Assembly: GCF_001316435.1 (NCBI RefSeq)
Contig: NZ_JXLL01000001.1
Span: 372,001-436,000 of the forward strand
DNA: 64,000 bases
Direction: 5' to 3'
Origin: Caloranaerobacter sp. TR13
Lineage (GTDB): Bacteria; Bacillota; Clostridia; Tissierellales; Thermohalobacteraceae
Part shown: positions 9,020 to 17,723 of the stretch, piece by piece
How the letters are laid out: every line of letters begins with the position of its first letter
Position numbering within the stretch: position 1 is the stretch's first letter
Made by a program: the position numbers and the translations under genes
The notes under the pieces: generated by a model
What the model was told of the DNA's origin: nothing
Databases searched by the model: none
Seen by the model: the letters and a program-made list of their open reading frames with translations, nothing else

Positions 9020-9730
9020 TTGTACCAAAATATAAAAAACAATGTTATAACAATAATTTCAATTTTCGTGTCTTTAAGCATTGGTATATATATAGGATAT
9101 ATAATTGATTTGCAAAGCAGTGTGCTAGAGACTGATGAAAAACTAATTAACTTAATAGAAAAGCAGATTAATTATTTAGAATCTGAAAATGAGTTGCTAA
9201 GAAAACAAGTGTCATTAGAAAGAAATGTTAATTCTGTTATAAAAAAAACACTTTCTAGTATAAGATTAAAAAAGTTAATTAATGTACATATTATCTTAAT
9301 AAGTTATGAGAAAGAATTTAATTATGATGAGTTAATTAAACATATTAAAGAATTAGGGGTTAATAATATAGATGTTATCAGTATGGAAAATATTTTAATA
9401 AGAGGGATAAATGAATCGGATAACTTAGAAGAAATATATAAAGATAAAGACATTTTAAAAATATATTTTAAAAAAGGTTTGAAAGATTCATTTGGAAATA
9501 TGTTGTATAAATCAAAATATAACAAATCTAAGGAAATAACTATTAATAATAAGAAGAATTATAAAGATTTTATTGTATTTATAAAAAATAGTGAATCTAA
9601 TAGGATATCTTTTTTAGAAAAAACAGTTGAAGAAGTAATAATAAAATTATGTAAAGAAAGAAACTTACCTTTGATAATTATTGAAAAAGAAAATCAAGAT
9701 AGTAGTAAGCAAGTTTTTAAAAAGAAATGA
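9020..9730 (+). CDS. steB: SteB/MctB-like membrane-anchored coiled-coil protein
   Basis: About 236 residues: one N-terminal membrane helix (ITIISIFVSLSIGIYIGYII), a coiled coil (LESENELLRKQVSLER region) and a basic extracytoplasmic tail. This layout and its place 3' of steA match the SteB/MctB (so-called copper transporter) family, which partners SteA. No metal-binding motif is visible, so a copper role is not supported. TTG 9020 is preferred to GTG 9011 because AGGAG lies 8 bases before it. The C-terminal half is divergent. Confidence 0.72.
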   Translation: MYQNIKNNVITIISIFVSLSIGIYIGYIIDLQSSVLETDEKLINLIEKQINYLESENELLRKQVSLERNVNSVIKKTLSSIRLKKLINVHIILISYEKEFNYDELIKHIKELGVNNIDVISMENILIRGINESDNLEEIYKDKDILKIYFKKGLKDSFGNMLYKSKYNKSKEITINNKKNYKDFIVFIKNSESNRISFLEKTVEEVIIKLCKERNLPLIIIEKENQDSSKQVFKKK

Positions 9731-9784
9731 AGCTGAATTTAAAGAAAAAACTGAAATTCTTTTAAATGAATTTGGGGGTTAACA

Positions 9785-10462
9785 ATGTCTATTGAAAAAA
9801 AAATAATAGCTATAATACCAGTTTACAATGAAGTAGATAAGATATATAACACAGTTATTAGTGTAAAAAAAGTACCATTAATTAATAAGATCATTGTAGT
9901 TGATGATGGTTCGAACGATGGTACAATTGAAAAAGTAAAAGATTTAGATATAGATATTATAGTACTTGATAAAAATTATGGTAAGGGGCATGCTATTAAA
10001 GTAGCTATTCAAAATTTAGACTTTGATTATCTTGTATTATTAGATGGAGATTTAGGGTTTTCTGCTATTGAGGTTTCTAAATTAATATATCCAGTAATTG
10101 AAAACAAAGCAGATTTTACAATAGCTAAGTTTGGTAATAATAAAAAGGGAGGAATTGGGTTAGTAAAAAAACTTGCAAAATTTGGGGTTTACTTTTTCAC
10201 TGGTAAAATGATAAAAGCTTCATTATCTGGACAGAGAGTATATAAAAAAGAAGTAATAAAAGATATTTCATATATACCTAATAATTATGGAATTGAAGTA
10301 GCAATGACAATTAGTGCACTTAATAAAGGGTATAAACTGTTAGAAATAGATGTTGATATGTCACATAGAGAAACAGGTAGAGATTTAAGTGGTTTTATTC
10401 ATAGAGGAAAGCAGTTTATAGATATTTTATTTACGTTATTTGTTATGTTTTTTAGAAGGTGA
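9785..10462 (+). CDS. Family 2 glycosyltransferase
   Basis: A 225-residue GT-A-fold enzyme. It shows the PVYNE start motif, the nucleotide-binding VVDDGSNDGT and the DxD-type LLDGDLG. It lacks the long C-terminal transmembrane bundle of polyprenyl-phosphate glycosyltransferases; only a short hydrophobic C-terminus is present (FIDILFTLFVMFF). A sugar is probably transferred to a membrane-linked acceptor, because the next gene is a MraY-like membrane protein and the previous two are steA/steB. Donor and acceptor are unknown. Confidence 0.85.
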   Translation: MSIEKKIIAIIPVYNEVDKIYNTVISVKKVPLINKIIVVDDGSNDGTIEKVKDLDIDIIVLDKNYGKGHAIKVAIQNLDFDYLVLLDGDLGFSAIEVSKLIYPVIENKADFTIAKFGNNKKGGIGLVKKLAKFGVYFFTGKMIKASLSGQRVYKKEVIKDISYIPNNYGIEVAMTISALNKGYKLLEIDVDMSHRETGRDLSGFIHRGKQFIDILFTLFVMFFRR

Positions 10463-10466
10463 AATT

Positions 10467-11279
10467 ATGTTTCGAGAAAAAATACTAATTTTTATATTTA
10501 GTATTTTTTTATCATATTTTTTAATAAAAATTTTTTATAAATTATTTAAAAAAAGTGACTTTTTATTTAGTAATTATGAATTACGAAGAATACCTTCTTG
10601 TATGGGGATAGTTTTTGTTATTACACAAATTATTACATTTTTTTTAAATGTAATATTGTTAGAAAGTGATTATTTAATTATGTCTTATTACTTAATATGT
10701 ATGTTATTTATATCAGTTATTAGTTTGCTAGATGATTTAATTGGAGATTGTAAAATTAAAGGGTTTAAAGGGCATATTTTAAATTTATTCCAACGAAATG
10801 TTACAACAGGTGTGTTAAAGGCATCAACAGGCTTCATATGTTCTTTTTTTATCTCTTATTTTGTATCTGATGGTATAAATGAATTAATGATTAATACAAT
10901 TATATTAGTTCTATTTATAAACTTTATAAATCTGTTGGATTTACGGCCAGGTAGAGCTGCAAAAATGACAATTATTTTAACTGTTTTACTACTATTAAAT
11001 CAATTGGCTAGAAGTACTTTTATTCTATTGTCAACTTTAGGATTTTTAATTGTATATTTACCTAAAGATTTAAAAGGTGTTATGATGTTAGGCGATATAG
11101 GTGCTAATACACTTGGATGGACGTTGGGAGTCGAATTAATTATAAGTGTAAATCTAATTATAAAATTTATAGTTTTAATCTTACTTATAATTGTGCATAT
11201 TATTTCTGAAAAATATTCTATTAGTGAAATAATTAAAAATAATAAAATATTAAACTATATAGATCAATTTGGTAGATGA
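10467..11279 (+). CDS. MraY/WecA-like integral membrane protein
   Basis: A 270-residue polytopic membrane protein with PNPT-family landmarks in the expected order: Asp89-Asp90 (SLLDDLIGD), the Asn-rich helix end NFINLLDLRPGRAAK (152-166) and MLGDIGAN (207-214). In MraY/WecA the second motif reads like NLTDGLDGL; here it is LDLRPGRA, so substrate or activity may differ. ATG 10467 follows AGAAGGTGA and begins 5 bases after the glycosyltransferase gene. A role in a polyprenyl-linked sugar pathway is inferred. Confidence 0.75.
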   Translation: MFREKILIFIFSIFLSYFLIKIFYKLFKKSDFLFSNYELRRIPSCMGIVFVITQIITFFLNVILLESDYLIMSYYLICMLFISVISLLDDLIGDCKIKGFKGHILNLFQRNVTTGVLKASTGFICSFFISYFVSDGINELMINTIILVLFINFINLLDLRPGRAAKMTIILTVLLLLNQLARSTFILLSTLGFLIVYLPKDLKGVMMLGDIGANTLGWTLGVELIISVNLIIKFIVLILLIIVHIISEKYSISEIIKNNKILNYIDQFGR

Positions 11280-11296
11280 TCAGGAGGTAGATAAAA

Positions 11297-12385
11297 CTGC
11301 TAAATATAAAAATTGGAAATGTAGTTGATATAATGCAAAAATATAAGAAGATGACGATAGTAAAAGTAAAAGTGGGAAAAGAATTTTATAAAGCAGTTAA
11401 TTATGTTGATATAACAGGCAAAGTAATGATTGGCGATGTGGTTGTATTAAATACAACTGCTATAGATTTAGATTTAGGCACTGGTGGTTATCATTTTATT
11501 ATTTATAACATGAAGCTGAAGAATAAACACAGTAAAAAAGATGGACATATTATTAAACTAAGATATACACCTTTACAAATAAAATGTAAAACTGTCGAGG
11601 AAGAAAATAAGTACAAGAAAATATTCGAAAAGTTTAGTTCTTTAGATAATTTTATTGTAGTTGTAGGAACATTACATAGCATGTTAGCTCCTATAGCTTG
11701 TATGATAAAATGGTTAAAACCTGATGTGAAAATTAGTTACATAATGACAGATGGTGGGGCTTTACCAATCCAATTTAGTAATACAGTACGGGAATTAAAA
11801 AATAAATGTATAATAAATAATACGATTACAATAGGTCATTCATTTGGTGGAGATTACGAATGCATTAATATCTATACTGGTTTGATAACTTCAAAATCAG
11901 TTTTAAAAAGTGATGTAGCTATTGTAACGATGGGGCCAGGTATTGTAGGTACTGGTACTAAATATGGTTTTAGTGGCACTGAACAAGCTTATATAATAGA
12001 TGCTGTTAATAAATTCAAAGGGGTTAGTTTTGCAGTACCTAGAATAAGTTTTAGTGATAGTAGAAAAAGACATAAAGGGGTTAGTCATCATACACTTACT
12101 GTATTGAGTGAATTGATGTATTCAAAAACTAATATTGTTCTTCCTAGATTAGAGAAAGAAAAGCTAGAGTATATAATAAATCAAATAAGAAGCTATAATA
12201 TAGATAAAAAACATAATATTTTTTTAGAAGATGGTCAGGAGATAAAAAAAGCTTTTGAGTTTTATAATATTGATGTTACTACAATGGGAAGACACTTTTC
12301 TGAAGACAAAGAATATTTTTATACATTAGGTGCAGTTGCCAAAAAAATTGTTAAGTATCTTAATAATAACTTTACAAATATATAA
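11297..12385 (+). CDS. DUF3866 family protein
   Basis: A conserved protein of unknown function in spore-formers, recognised by NTTAIDLDLGTGGYHF near the N-terminus and by glycine-rich blocks (TIGHSFGGD, TMGPGIVGTGTKYGFSG). The frame is open with family-like sequence (IKIGNVVDI) upstream of the first ATG at 11333. A CTG at 11297 lies 9 bases after a perfect AGGAGG (11282-11287) and the preceding codon in frame is a stop three codons earlier, so I take CTG as start (362 residues). It sits between the envelope genes and a Nudix hydrolase. Confidence 0.75.
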   Translation: MLNIKIGNVVDIMQKYKKMTIVKVKVGKEFYKAVNYVDITGKVMIGDVVVLNTTAIDLDLGTGGYHFIIYNMKLKNKHSKKDGHIIKLRYTPLQIKCKTVEEENKYKKIFEKFSSLDNFIVVVGTLHSMLAPIACMIKWLKPDVKISYIMTDGGALPIQFSNTVRELKNKCIINNTITIGHSFGGDYECINIYTGLITSKSVLKSDVAIVTMGPGIVGTGTKYGFSGTEQAYIIDAVNKFKGVSFAVPRISFSDSRKRHKGVSHHTLTVLSELMYSKTNIVLPRLEKEKLEYIINQIRSYNIDKKHNIFLEDGQEIKKAFEFYNIDVTTMGRHFSEDKEYFYTLGAVAKKIVKYLNNNFTNI

Positions 12386-12447
12386 ACTTTATTAATAATA
12401 TATATAAAGAATATAAATGAATATATTAAAAAAGGAAGGAGAACACT

Positions 12448-12993
12448 ATGACTTTTGAAGAAAATACAATGAAAACAGAAAGAATATATGAAGGTAAAAT
12501 ATTAAATCTAAGGATAGATACGGTCGAATTACCAGATAAAAAATATTCAAAACGTGAGATAATAGAACATCCAGGAGCTGTTGCAATTATAGCAATCACA
12601 GAAGATAATGAAATAGTATTAGTAAAACAATTTAGGAAGGCAGTAGAAAAAACTCTTTTAGAATTACCAGCAGGTAAATTAGAGATTGGAGAAGAACCTG
12701 AAGAATGTGCAAAGAGAGAACTTTTAGAGGAAACAGGTTTTACGGCTAAAGAAATAAAATATTTATGTGAATTTTATACTTCACCAGGTTTCTGTAATGA
12801 AAAAATGTATTTGTTTTTAGCAAAAGGATTAATTAAAGGCAAATCTAATCCTGATAATGATGAATATATAGAAGTATATACAAAAAAAATAGATGAATTG
12901 TATAATATGGTAGTCAACGGCGAAATATTGGATAGTAAAACTATAATAGGGATCTATACAGCAAAAGTATTGATGAAAAATAAAAACTTCTAA
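12448..12993 (+). CDS. nudF: ADP-ribose pyrophosphatase (Nudix)
   Basis: A 181-residue Nudix hydrolase with a perfect Nudix box at residues 76-98 (G-x5-E-x7-REL-x-EE-x-GF). The upstream LLELPAGKLE and the SPGF motif at about 112-115 fit the ADP-ribose-pyrophosphatase subfamily, which cleaves ADP-ribose to AMP and ribose 5-phosphate. ATG follows AAGGAAGGAGAACACT. The steAB-Nudix-xerD order resembles the Rv1697-Rv1701 block of mycobacteria. Confidence 0.9.
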   Translation: MTFEENTMKTERIYEGKILNLRIDTVELPDKKYSKREIIEHPGAVAIIAITEDNEIVLVKQFRKAVEKTLLELPAGKLEIGEEPEECAKRELLEETGFTAKEIKYLCEFYTSPGFCNEKMYLFLAKGLIKGKSNPDNDEYIEVYTKKIDELYNMVVNGEILDSKTIIGIYTAKVLMKNKNF

Positions 12994-13069
12994 ATAAGAA
13001 TTATGACAGTAATAATATCCTTCATGTAAGCATAGTATTTTCTAGGAGCTTACTTGAGGGGTGATTATT

Positions 13070-13720
13070 TTGAGTATTAATCTCAAAAAAACATTTAATA
13101 ACCATTTTCACAAATATCTTTTTTTATATTTTTTAGTTATTGTTTTTTTCATGATAGGCATTTCAACAGGAGCAATTACAATACGGGTTGTTGATGATAA
13201 TACTAGAACTCAGATAATAAATTATTTAAATTCTTTTTTTAGTATTATTAATAAAGATATAAATTTACAAACTTTGAATCTTTTTAAATATTCAATAATA
13301 AATAATATACAAACGATTATCGCAATTTGGATATTAGGAATAACAGTAATTGGTATACCGGTAGTATTAATAATAATATCTTTAAGAGGTTTTATAATTG
13401 GTTTTACAGTAGCTTTTTTTATTAAGGAGTTCAAAATTAAAGGGTTTATTTTATCTCTACTTTGCATATTACCACAAAATATTTTTTTAGTTTCTGGTTT
13501 TATCATAATTTCAGTAATTTCTATTTTATTTTCTATTTCAATTTTAAAAAATAAAATCAATTTAATTAAACAACCTAGTTTTCTAAACAGGCTTATTAAT
13601 TATACTATTACTATATTTATTGTATCAATTATTATTGTTATAGGTTGTTTAGTAGAATCTTTTACAACGCCACTTCTTATTAAAATAATAAATAATTACT
13701 TGACAGTACTTATGAAGTAA
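13070..13720 (+). CDS. spoIIM: Stage II sporulation protein M
   Basis: A 216-residue polytopic membrane protein, close to the 214 of Bacillus SpoIIM. It has several hydrophobic helices and the family segment GIPVVLIIISLRGFIIGFTV. SpoIIM is part of the mother-cell SpoIIDMP machine needed for septal peptidoglycan remodelling and engulfment. TTG 13070 has GAGGGG 8 bases upstream and is preferred to GTG 13061, which overlaps the ribosome site. A sigma-E promoter is expected just upstream but was not convincingly identified. Confidence 0.9.
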   Translation: MSINLKKTFNNHFHKYLFLYFLVIVFFMIGISTGAITIRVVDDNTRTQIINYLNSFFSIINKDINLQTLNLFKYSIINNIQTIIAIWILGITVIGIPVVLIIISLRGFIIGFTVAFFIKEFKIKGFILSLLCILPQNIFLVSGFIIISVISILFSISILKNKINLIKQPSFLNRLINYTITIFIVSIIIVIGCLVESFTTPLLIKIINNYLTVLMK

Positions 13721-13895
13721 TTTAATATAAATATGTTGTTATGTTTTTAAGTAATTGGAACAAAATCTTCTATTTAAATCTAATACAATGAAAATTATAT
13801 TTGAAATTATACATAACTTAATAAGATATACAATTTCCTATGGATTATAAAAAATGATAGGGGTTTTGTTTATTTTTTTAAAAAGGGGAAGTTCT

Positions 13896-14783
13896 ATGGA
13901 TTCACTTCTAAATAAATTTTTAGAGTATTTGCTATATGAAAGAGAAGCTTCTAATAATACAATTGAATCATATAGTAGAGATTTACGCCAATTCAAAAAA
14001 TATATTATAGAAAATGAAATAAATGATTTTAAGTTAGTTAATAAAACTACTATTATAACTTATTTAGTTTATTTACAAAAAATTGGACGTGCCCCTTCCA
14101 CTGTTTCAAGAAATTTAGCTTCAGTTAGGAGTTTTTATCAATATCTTTTAAATGAGGGAATAGTAAAAAAGGATCCTACTGTAAATTTACAGTCTCCTAA
14201 AAATGAAAAGAAATTGCCTCAAATTTTAACTCCTAAAGAAGTAGAATTATTATTGGAGCAGCCAGATTTGAACACATCAAAAGGTGTTAGAGATAGAGCA
14301 ATGCTTGAGTTACTTTATGCAGCTGGTATAAGAGTATCTGAGTTAGTAGCTTTAGATATAGACGATATTAATCTGCAACTGGGCTTTTTAATATGTTCAA
14401 AAAGTACTTCAAATGAACGAAATATACCAATAGGAAGATTCGCAATAAATATTTTACATGAATATTTATTAAATCATAGAAGAAATTTTGTTAAAGATAA
14501 CAATGTAAAAGCATTATTTTTAAACTATCATGGTAAAAGACTGACTAGACAAGGGTTCTGGAAGATTATAAAGTCATATACAAAAAAGATTAATTTAAAT
14601 AAAGCTATAACACCGCATACTTTAAGGCATTCATTTGCAGTACATCTAATTGAGAATGGTGCTGATTTAAAATCTGTTCAAGAAATGTTGGGACATTCAG
14701 ATATATCTACTACTCAAGTATATGCTAAAATTACAAAACCTACTTTAAGGGATGTTTACAATAAAACTCATCCAAGAGCTTAG
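13896..14783 (+). CDS. xerD: Site-specific tyrosine recombinase XerD
   Basis: A 295-residue recombinase, the standard Xer length, with an N-terminal SAM-like core-binding domain and catalytic residues Arg146, His241, Arg244, His267 and Tyr276 (GIRVSEL, HTLRHSF, LGHSDIS, QVYAK). It resolves chromosome dimers at dif in known relatives. The start is ATG 13896 behind AAAAGGGGAAG; the frame is open further upstream but without a ribosome site. Its partner may be the second recombinase at 59497. A terminator follows. Confidence 0.93.
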   Translation: MDSLLNKFLEYLLYEREASNNTIESYSRDLRQFKKYIIENEINDFKLVNKTTIITYLVYLQKIGRAPSTVSRNLASVRSFYQYLLNEGIVKKDPTVNLQSPKNEKKLPQILTPKEVELLLEQPDLNTSKGVRDRAMLELLYAAGIRVSELVALDIDDINLQLGFLICSKSTSNERNIPIGRFAINILHEYLLNHRRNFVKDNNVKALFLNYHGKRLTRQGFWKIIKSYTKKINLNKAITPHTLRHSFAVHLIENGADLKSVQEMLGHSDISTTQVYAKITKPTLRDVYNKTHPRA

Positions 14784-14810
14784 CTCCACATTATGTGGGG
14801 TTGATTTTTT
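14784..14810 (+). terminator. Intrinsic terminator after xerD
   Basis: A 7-bp stem (CTCCACA with TGTGGGG) and a 3-base loop are followed by TTGATTTTTT. It separates xerD from the nucleoside salvage operon. Confidence 0.8.
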
Positions 14811-14865
14811 CTAGTTTTATTATTGAACTTTGGGGTATACTAATTTACTGAAGGATGGTGATTTT

Positions 14866-16041
14866 ATGATTAATAGAGTTACATTAATTGTATTAGATAG
14901 TGTAGGTATAGGCGCACTTCCAGACGCAAAAATTTATGGTGATGAAGGAAGTCATACTGTCGATAATATTTCAAAATATTTAGGAGGATTGAAATTACCT
15001 AATTTAGAAAAACTAGGATTAGGTTTAATAGATGGAGTTAATGAAATAAGAAAAACAGATAAACCTATTGGTTCGTTTGGTAGATCATTAGAGAAATCAG
15101 CAGGAAAAGATACTACAACAGGACATTGGGAAATTACAGGGATTATACTTGAAAATCCATTTCCTACTTATCCTAATGGATTTCCTTCTGAAATAATATC
15201 TGAGTTTGAAAACGCTATTGGAAGGAAAATATTGGGCAACAAACCAGCATCGGGTACAGTCATAATTGAAGAACTTGGAAAAGAACATATGGAAACAGGT
15301 TGTCCAATAGTATATACTTCTGCTGATAGTGTATTTCAAATTGCTGCACATGAAGAGATAATTTCAGTTGATGAACTATATAATATGTGCGAGAAAGCTA
15401 GAAAAATACTAACAGGAAAGCATAGTGTAGGTAGAGTAATAGCACGTCCATTTTTAGGTAGACCAGGTGAATTTTATAGAACTCCAAACAGAAAAGACTT
15501 TGCATTAAAACCTATTCAAAGAACGATATTAGATGAAATTAAAAATAAAGGCTATGATGTTATGGCTGTAGGTAAAATTGAAGATATATTTGCAGGTGTA
15601 GGAATAACAGAGAGTGTTCATACAAAAAATAATATGGATGGCGTAGACAAAACTATTGAATTTATGAAAACAGATAAAAATGGATTGATATTTACTAATT
15701 TAGTTGATTTTGATATGAAGTATGGTCATAGAAATAATGTAGAAGGGTATGCACAAGCTTTAAAAGAATTTGATGAAAGGATACCTGAAATAATTGAAAG
15801 CTTAAGAGATGATGAAATTTTAATAATAACAGCCGATCATGGTTGTGACCCAACAACATCAAGTACAGATCATTCTAGAGAGTATATTCCTATTTTAGTA
15901 TATGGTAATAAAGTGAAAAATGGTGTTAATTTAGGAACAAGAGAGACTTTTGCAGATATAGGAGCAACAATTTTAGATATTTTAGGAATAGAAAAAGCCA
16001 TAAATGGCAAGAGTTTTGCAAATCTAATTATGAAACGATAG
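14866..16041 (+). CDS. deoB: Phosphopentomutase
   Basis: A 391-residue alkaline-phosphatase-superfamily enzyme that interconverts (deoxy)ribose 1- and 5-phosphate, so nucleoside-derived sugars enter central metabolism. Metal-binding and nucleophile motifs are visible: [13 protein letters not shown] near the start, [10 protein letters not shown] near 80-90, and TADHGCDP near 325. ATG 14866 follows AAGGATGGTGA. It heads a tight operon with two purine nucleoside phosphorylases and pdp. Confidence 0.96.
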   Translation: MINRVTLIVLDSVGIGALPDAKIYGDEGSHTVDNISKYLGGLKLPNLEKLGLGLIDGVNEIRKTDKPIGSFGRSLEKSAGKDTTTGHWEITGIILENPFPTYPNGFPSEIISEFENAIGRKILGNKPASGTVIIEELGKEHMETGCPIVYTSADSVFQIAAHEEIISVDELYNMCEKARKILTGKHSVGRVIARPFLGRPGEFYRTPNRKDFALKPIQRTILDEIKNKGYDVMAVGKIEDIFAGVGITESVHTKNNMDGVDKTIEFMKTDKNGLIFTNLVDFDMKYGHRNNVEGYAQALKEFDERIPEIIESLRDDEILIITADHGCDPTTSSTDHSREYIPILVYGNKVKNGVNLGTRETFADIGATILDILGIEKAINGKSFANLIMKR

Positions 16042-16052
16042 GAGTGAATACT

Positions 16053-16871
16053 ATGGATTTACTAAATAAAATTAAAGAAAGTACTGATTTTATTAAAGAA
16101 AGAATAAATATTAAACCTCAAATCGGATTAATACTTGGTTCTGGATTAGGTTCTTTAGCAGAAGAGATAGAAAATCCGACATTTTTCGAATATAAAGAGA
16201 TTCCTCATTTTCCTACATCTACTGTTAAAGGACATAAAGGGCGTCTTGTCATTGGGGAGTTAGAAGGTAAAAAAGTTATAGCTATGCAAGGAAGATTTCA
16301 TTACTATGAAGGATATTCGCTACAAGAAGTAACTTTTCCAGTTAGAGTTATGAAAGCTTTAGGAGTAGAAAAAATAATTGTAACAAATGCAGCTGGAGGT
16401 GTAAATAAAGAGTTTACACCTGGTGATCTTATGGTTATTGAAGATCATATTAATTTTGCTTTTGATAATCCATTGATAGGAAAAAATTACGAAGAATTAG
16501 GACCAAGATTTCCAGATATGTCACATGCTTACTCAGAGAAATTAATAGATCTTACATTTAGAGTTGGTGAAAATCTAGGTATAAAAATGAAAAGAGGAAC
16601 ATATGTTTTCATGAGTGGACCTACTTATGAAACGCCTGCTGAAATAAAAATGGTATCTTTTCTTGGCGGAGATGCTGTTGGAATGTCAACTGTACCAGAA
16701 GTATTAATTGCAGTGCATTCAGGTATTGAAGTGCTAGGTATTTCCTGTATAACAAATATGGCAGCAGGGATATTAGATCAACCATTAGATCATAGTGAAG
16801 TTATAGAAACAACTATTAGAGTGAAGAACAAGTTTATACAATTAGTAAAGAATGTTCTTAGAGAAATTTAA
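16053..16871 (+). CDS. punA: Purine-nucleoside phosphorylase I
   Basis: A 272-residue trimeric-type (PNP-I) phosphorylase that splits purine nucleosides into base and (deoxy)ribose 1-phosphate. Motifs are LGSGLGSLA (phosphate site), RFHYYEGYSLQEVTFPVR, VTNAAGG, SGPTYETPAE and GMSTVPEV. The 6-oxopurine-recognising residues Glu193 and Asn235 are present, predicting inosine/guanosine specificity. The start is ATG 16053, 8 bases after AGGAG; a GTG at 16044 lies inside the ribosome site. Confidence 0.95.
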   Translation: MDLLNKIKESTDFIKERINIKPQIGLILGSGLGSLAEEIENPTFFEYKEIPHFPTSTVKGHKGRLVIGELEGKKVIAMQGRFHYYEGYSLQEVTFPVRVMKALGVEKIIVTNAAGGVNKEFTPGDLMVIEDHINFAFDNPLIGKNYEELGPRFPDMSHAYSEKLIDLTFRVGENLGIKMKRGTYVFMSGPTYETPAEIKMVSFLGGDAVGMSTVPEVLIAVHSGIEVLGISCITNMAAGILDQPLDHSEVIETTIRVKNKFIQLVKNVLREI

Positions 16872-16892
16872 TTAAATTGAGGAGGTAGTAGA

Positions 16893-17723
16893 ATGAATAA
16901 TCTAATAAAAAAAATTAAAGAAACAAGTAACTACATAAAAGAAAGGGTTGATTACAGTCCTGAAATAGGATTGATATTAGGTTCTGGTTTAGGAACATTG
17001 GCAGATGAAATAGAAGATAGTATAATTCTAAAATATGAAGAAATACCAAACTTTCCTGTTTCAACAGTTAAAGGACACGAAGGAAAACTTGTATTTGGTA
17101 CTTTAGAAGGTAAGAAAGTTGTTGCCATGAAGGGAAGATTTCACTACTATGAAGGTTATTCGATGCAAGAAATTACGTTCCCAGTTAGGATTATGAAAGA
17201 ATTAGGTGTAAAGATGTTGTTAGTAACTAATGCTTGTGGTGGAATGAATAAAGAAGAACTTTATCCAGGAGCTTTAATGTTAATAGAAGATCATATTAAT
17301 TTTATGGGTGACAATCCTTTGATTGGACCAAATTATGAAGAATTAGGACCAAGATTTCCAGATATGTCACATGCGTATGATAAAGAATTAATTGAAACAG
17401 CAAAGAAAGTAGGAAATAAACTTGGAATTAAAACAGAACAAGGCGTTTATGTTGCTATTAGTGGACCAAATTATATGTCTAGAGCTGAATTAGGTATGTT
17501 AAGGAAACTAGGAGCCGATGCGTTAGGAATGTCTACAGTACCAGAGGTAATAGTAGCTAATCATGCAGGATTAAGAGTTTTGGGTATTTCTTGTGTAACT
17601 GATATGGCAGTTGCACATGAAATTGAATCAATAAGTCATGAACAAGTGATAAAAGTAGCAAATGAAACTAGGCCAAAATTTATAAGGCTTGTTAAAGGTA
17701 TAGTTAAAGAGGTGATATTATAA
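16893..17723 (+). CDS. Second purine-nucleoside phosphorylase, altered base pocket
   Basis: A 276-residue tandem paralogue of the preceding gene that keeps the phosphate and ribose motifs (LGSGLGTLA, RFHYYEGYSMQEITFPVR, GMSTVPEV). It replaces the base-contacting Glu with Met195 (GPNYMSRAE) and the Asn with Asp237 (CVTDMAVAHE). An Asp at this position is typical of 6-aminopurine users such as MTA phosphorylase, so a different purine preference is inferred. The ribosome site is GAGGAGG. The stop overlaps the pdp start. Confidence 0.85.
   Translation: MNNLIKKIKETSNYIKERVDYSPEIGLILGSGLGTLADEIEDSIILKYEEIPNFPVSTVKGHEGKLVFGTLEGKKVVAMKGRFHYYEGYSMQEITFPVRIMKELGVKMLLVTNACGGMNKEELYPGALMLIEDHINFMGDNPLIGPNYEELGPRFPDMSHAYDKELIETAKKVGNKLGIKTEQGVYVAISGPNYMSRAELGMLRKLGADALGMSTVPEVIVANHAGLRVLGISCVTDMAVAHEIESISHEQVIKVANETRPKFIRLVKGIVKEVIL

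Noticed and set aside
9020-9730. Copper transporter (MctB) function.
   Set aside because: A single helix plus coiled coil, with no metal-binding motif; the partner role with SteA is the better supported reading.
12994-13069. Sigma-E promoter before spoIIM (TAATATC then CATAGTAT).
   Set aside because: The spacing is 11 bases rather than 13-14 and the -10 has mismatches.
13222-13560. 112-codon minus-strand frame inside spoIIM.
   Set aside because: No ribosome site and complementary to hydrophobic codons of spoIIM; coding on the plus strand is well supported.
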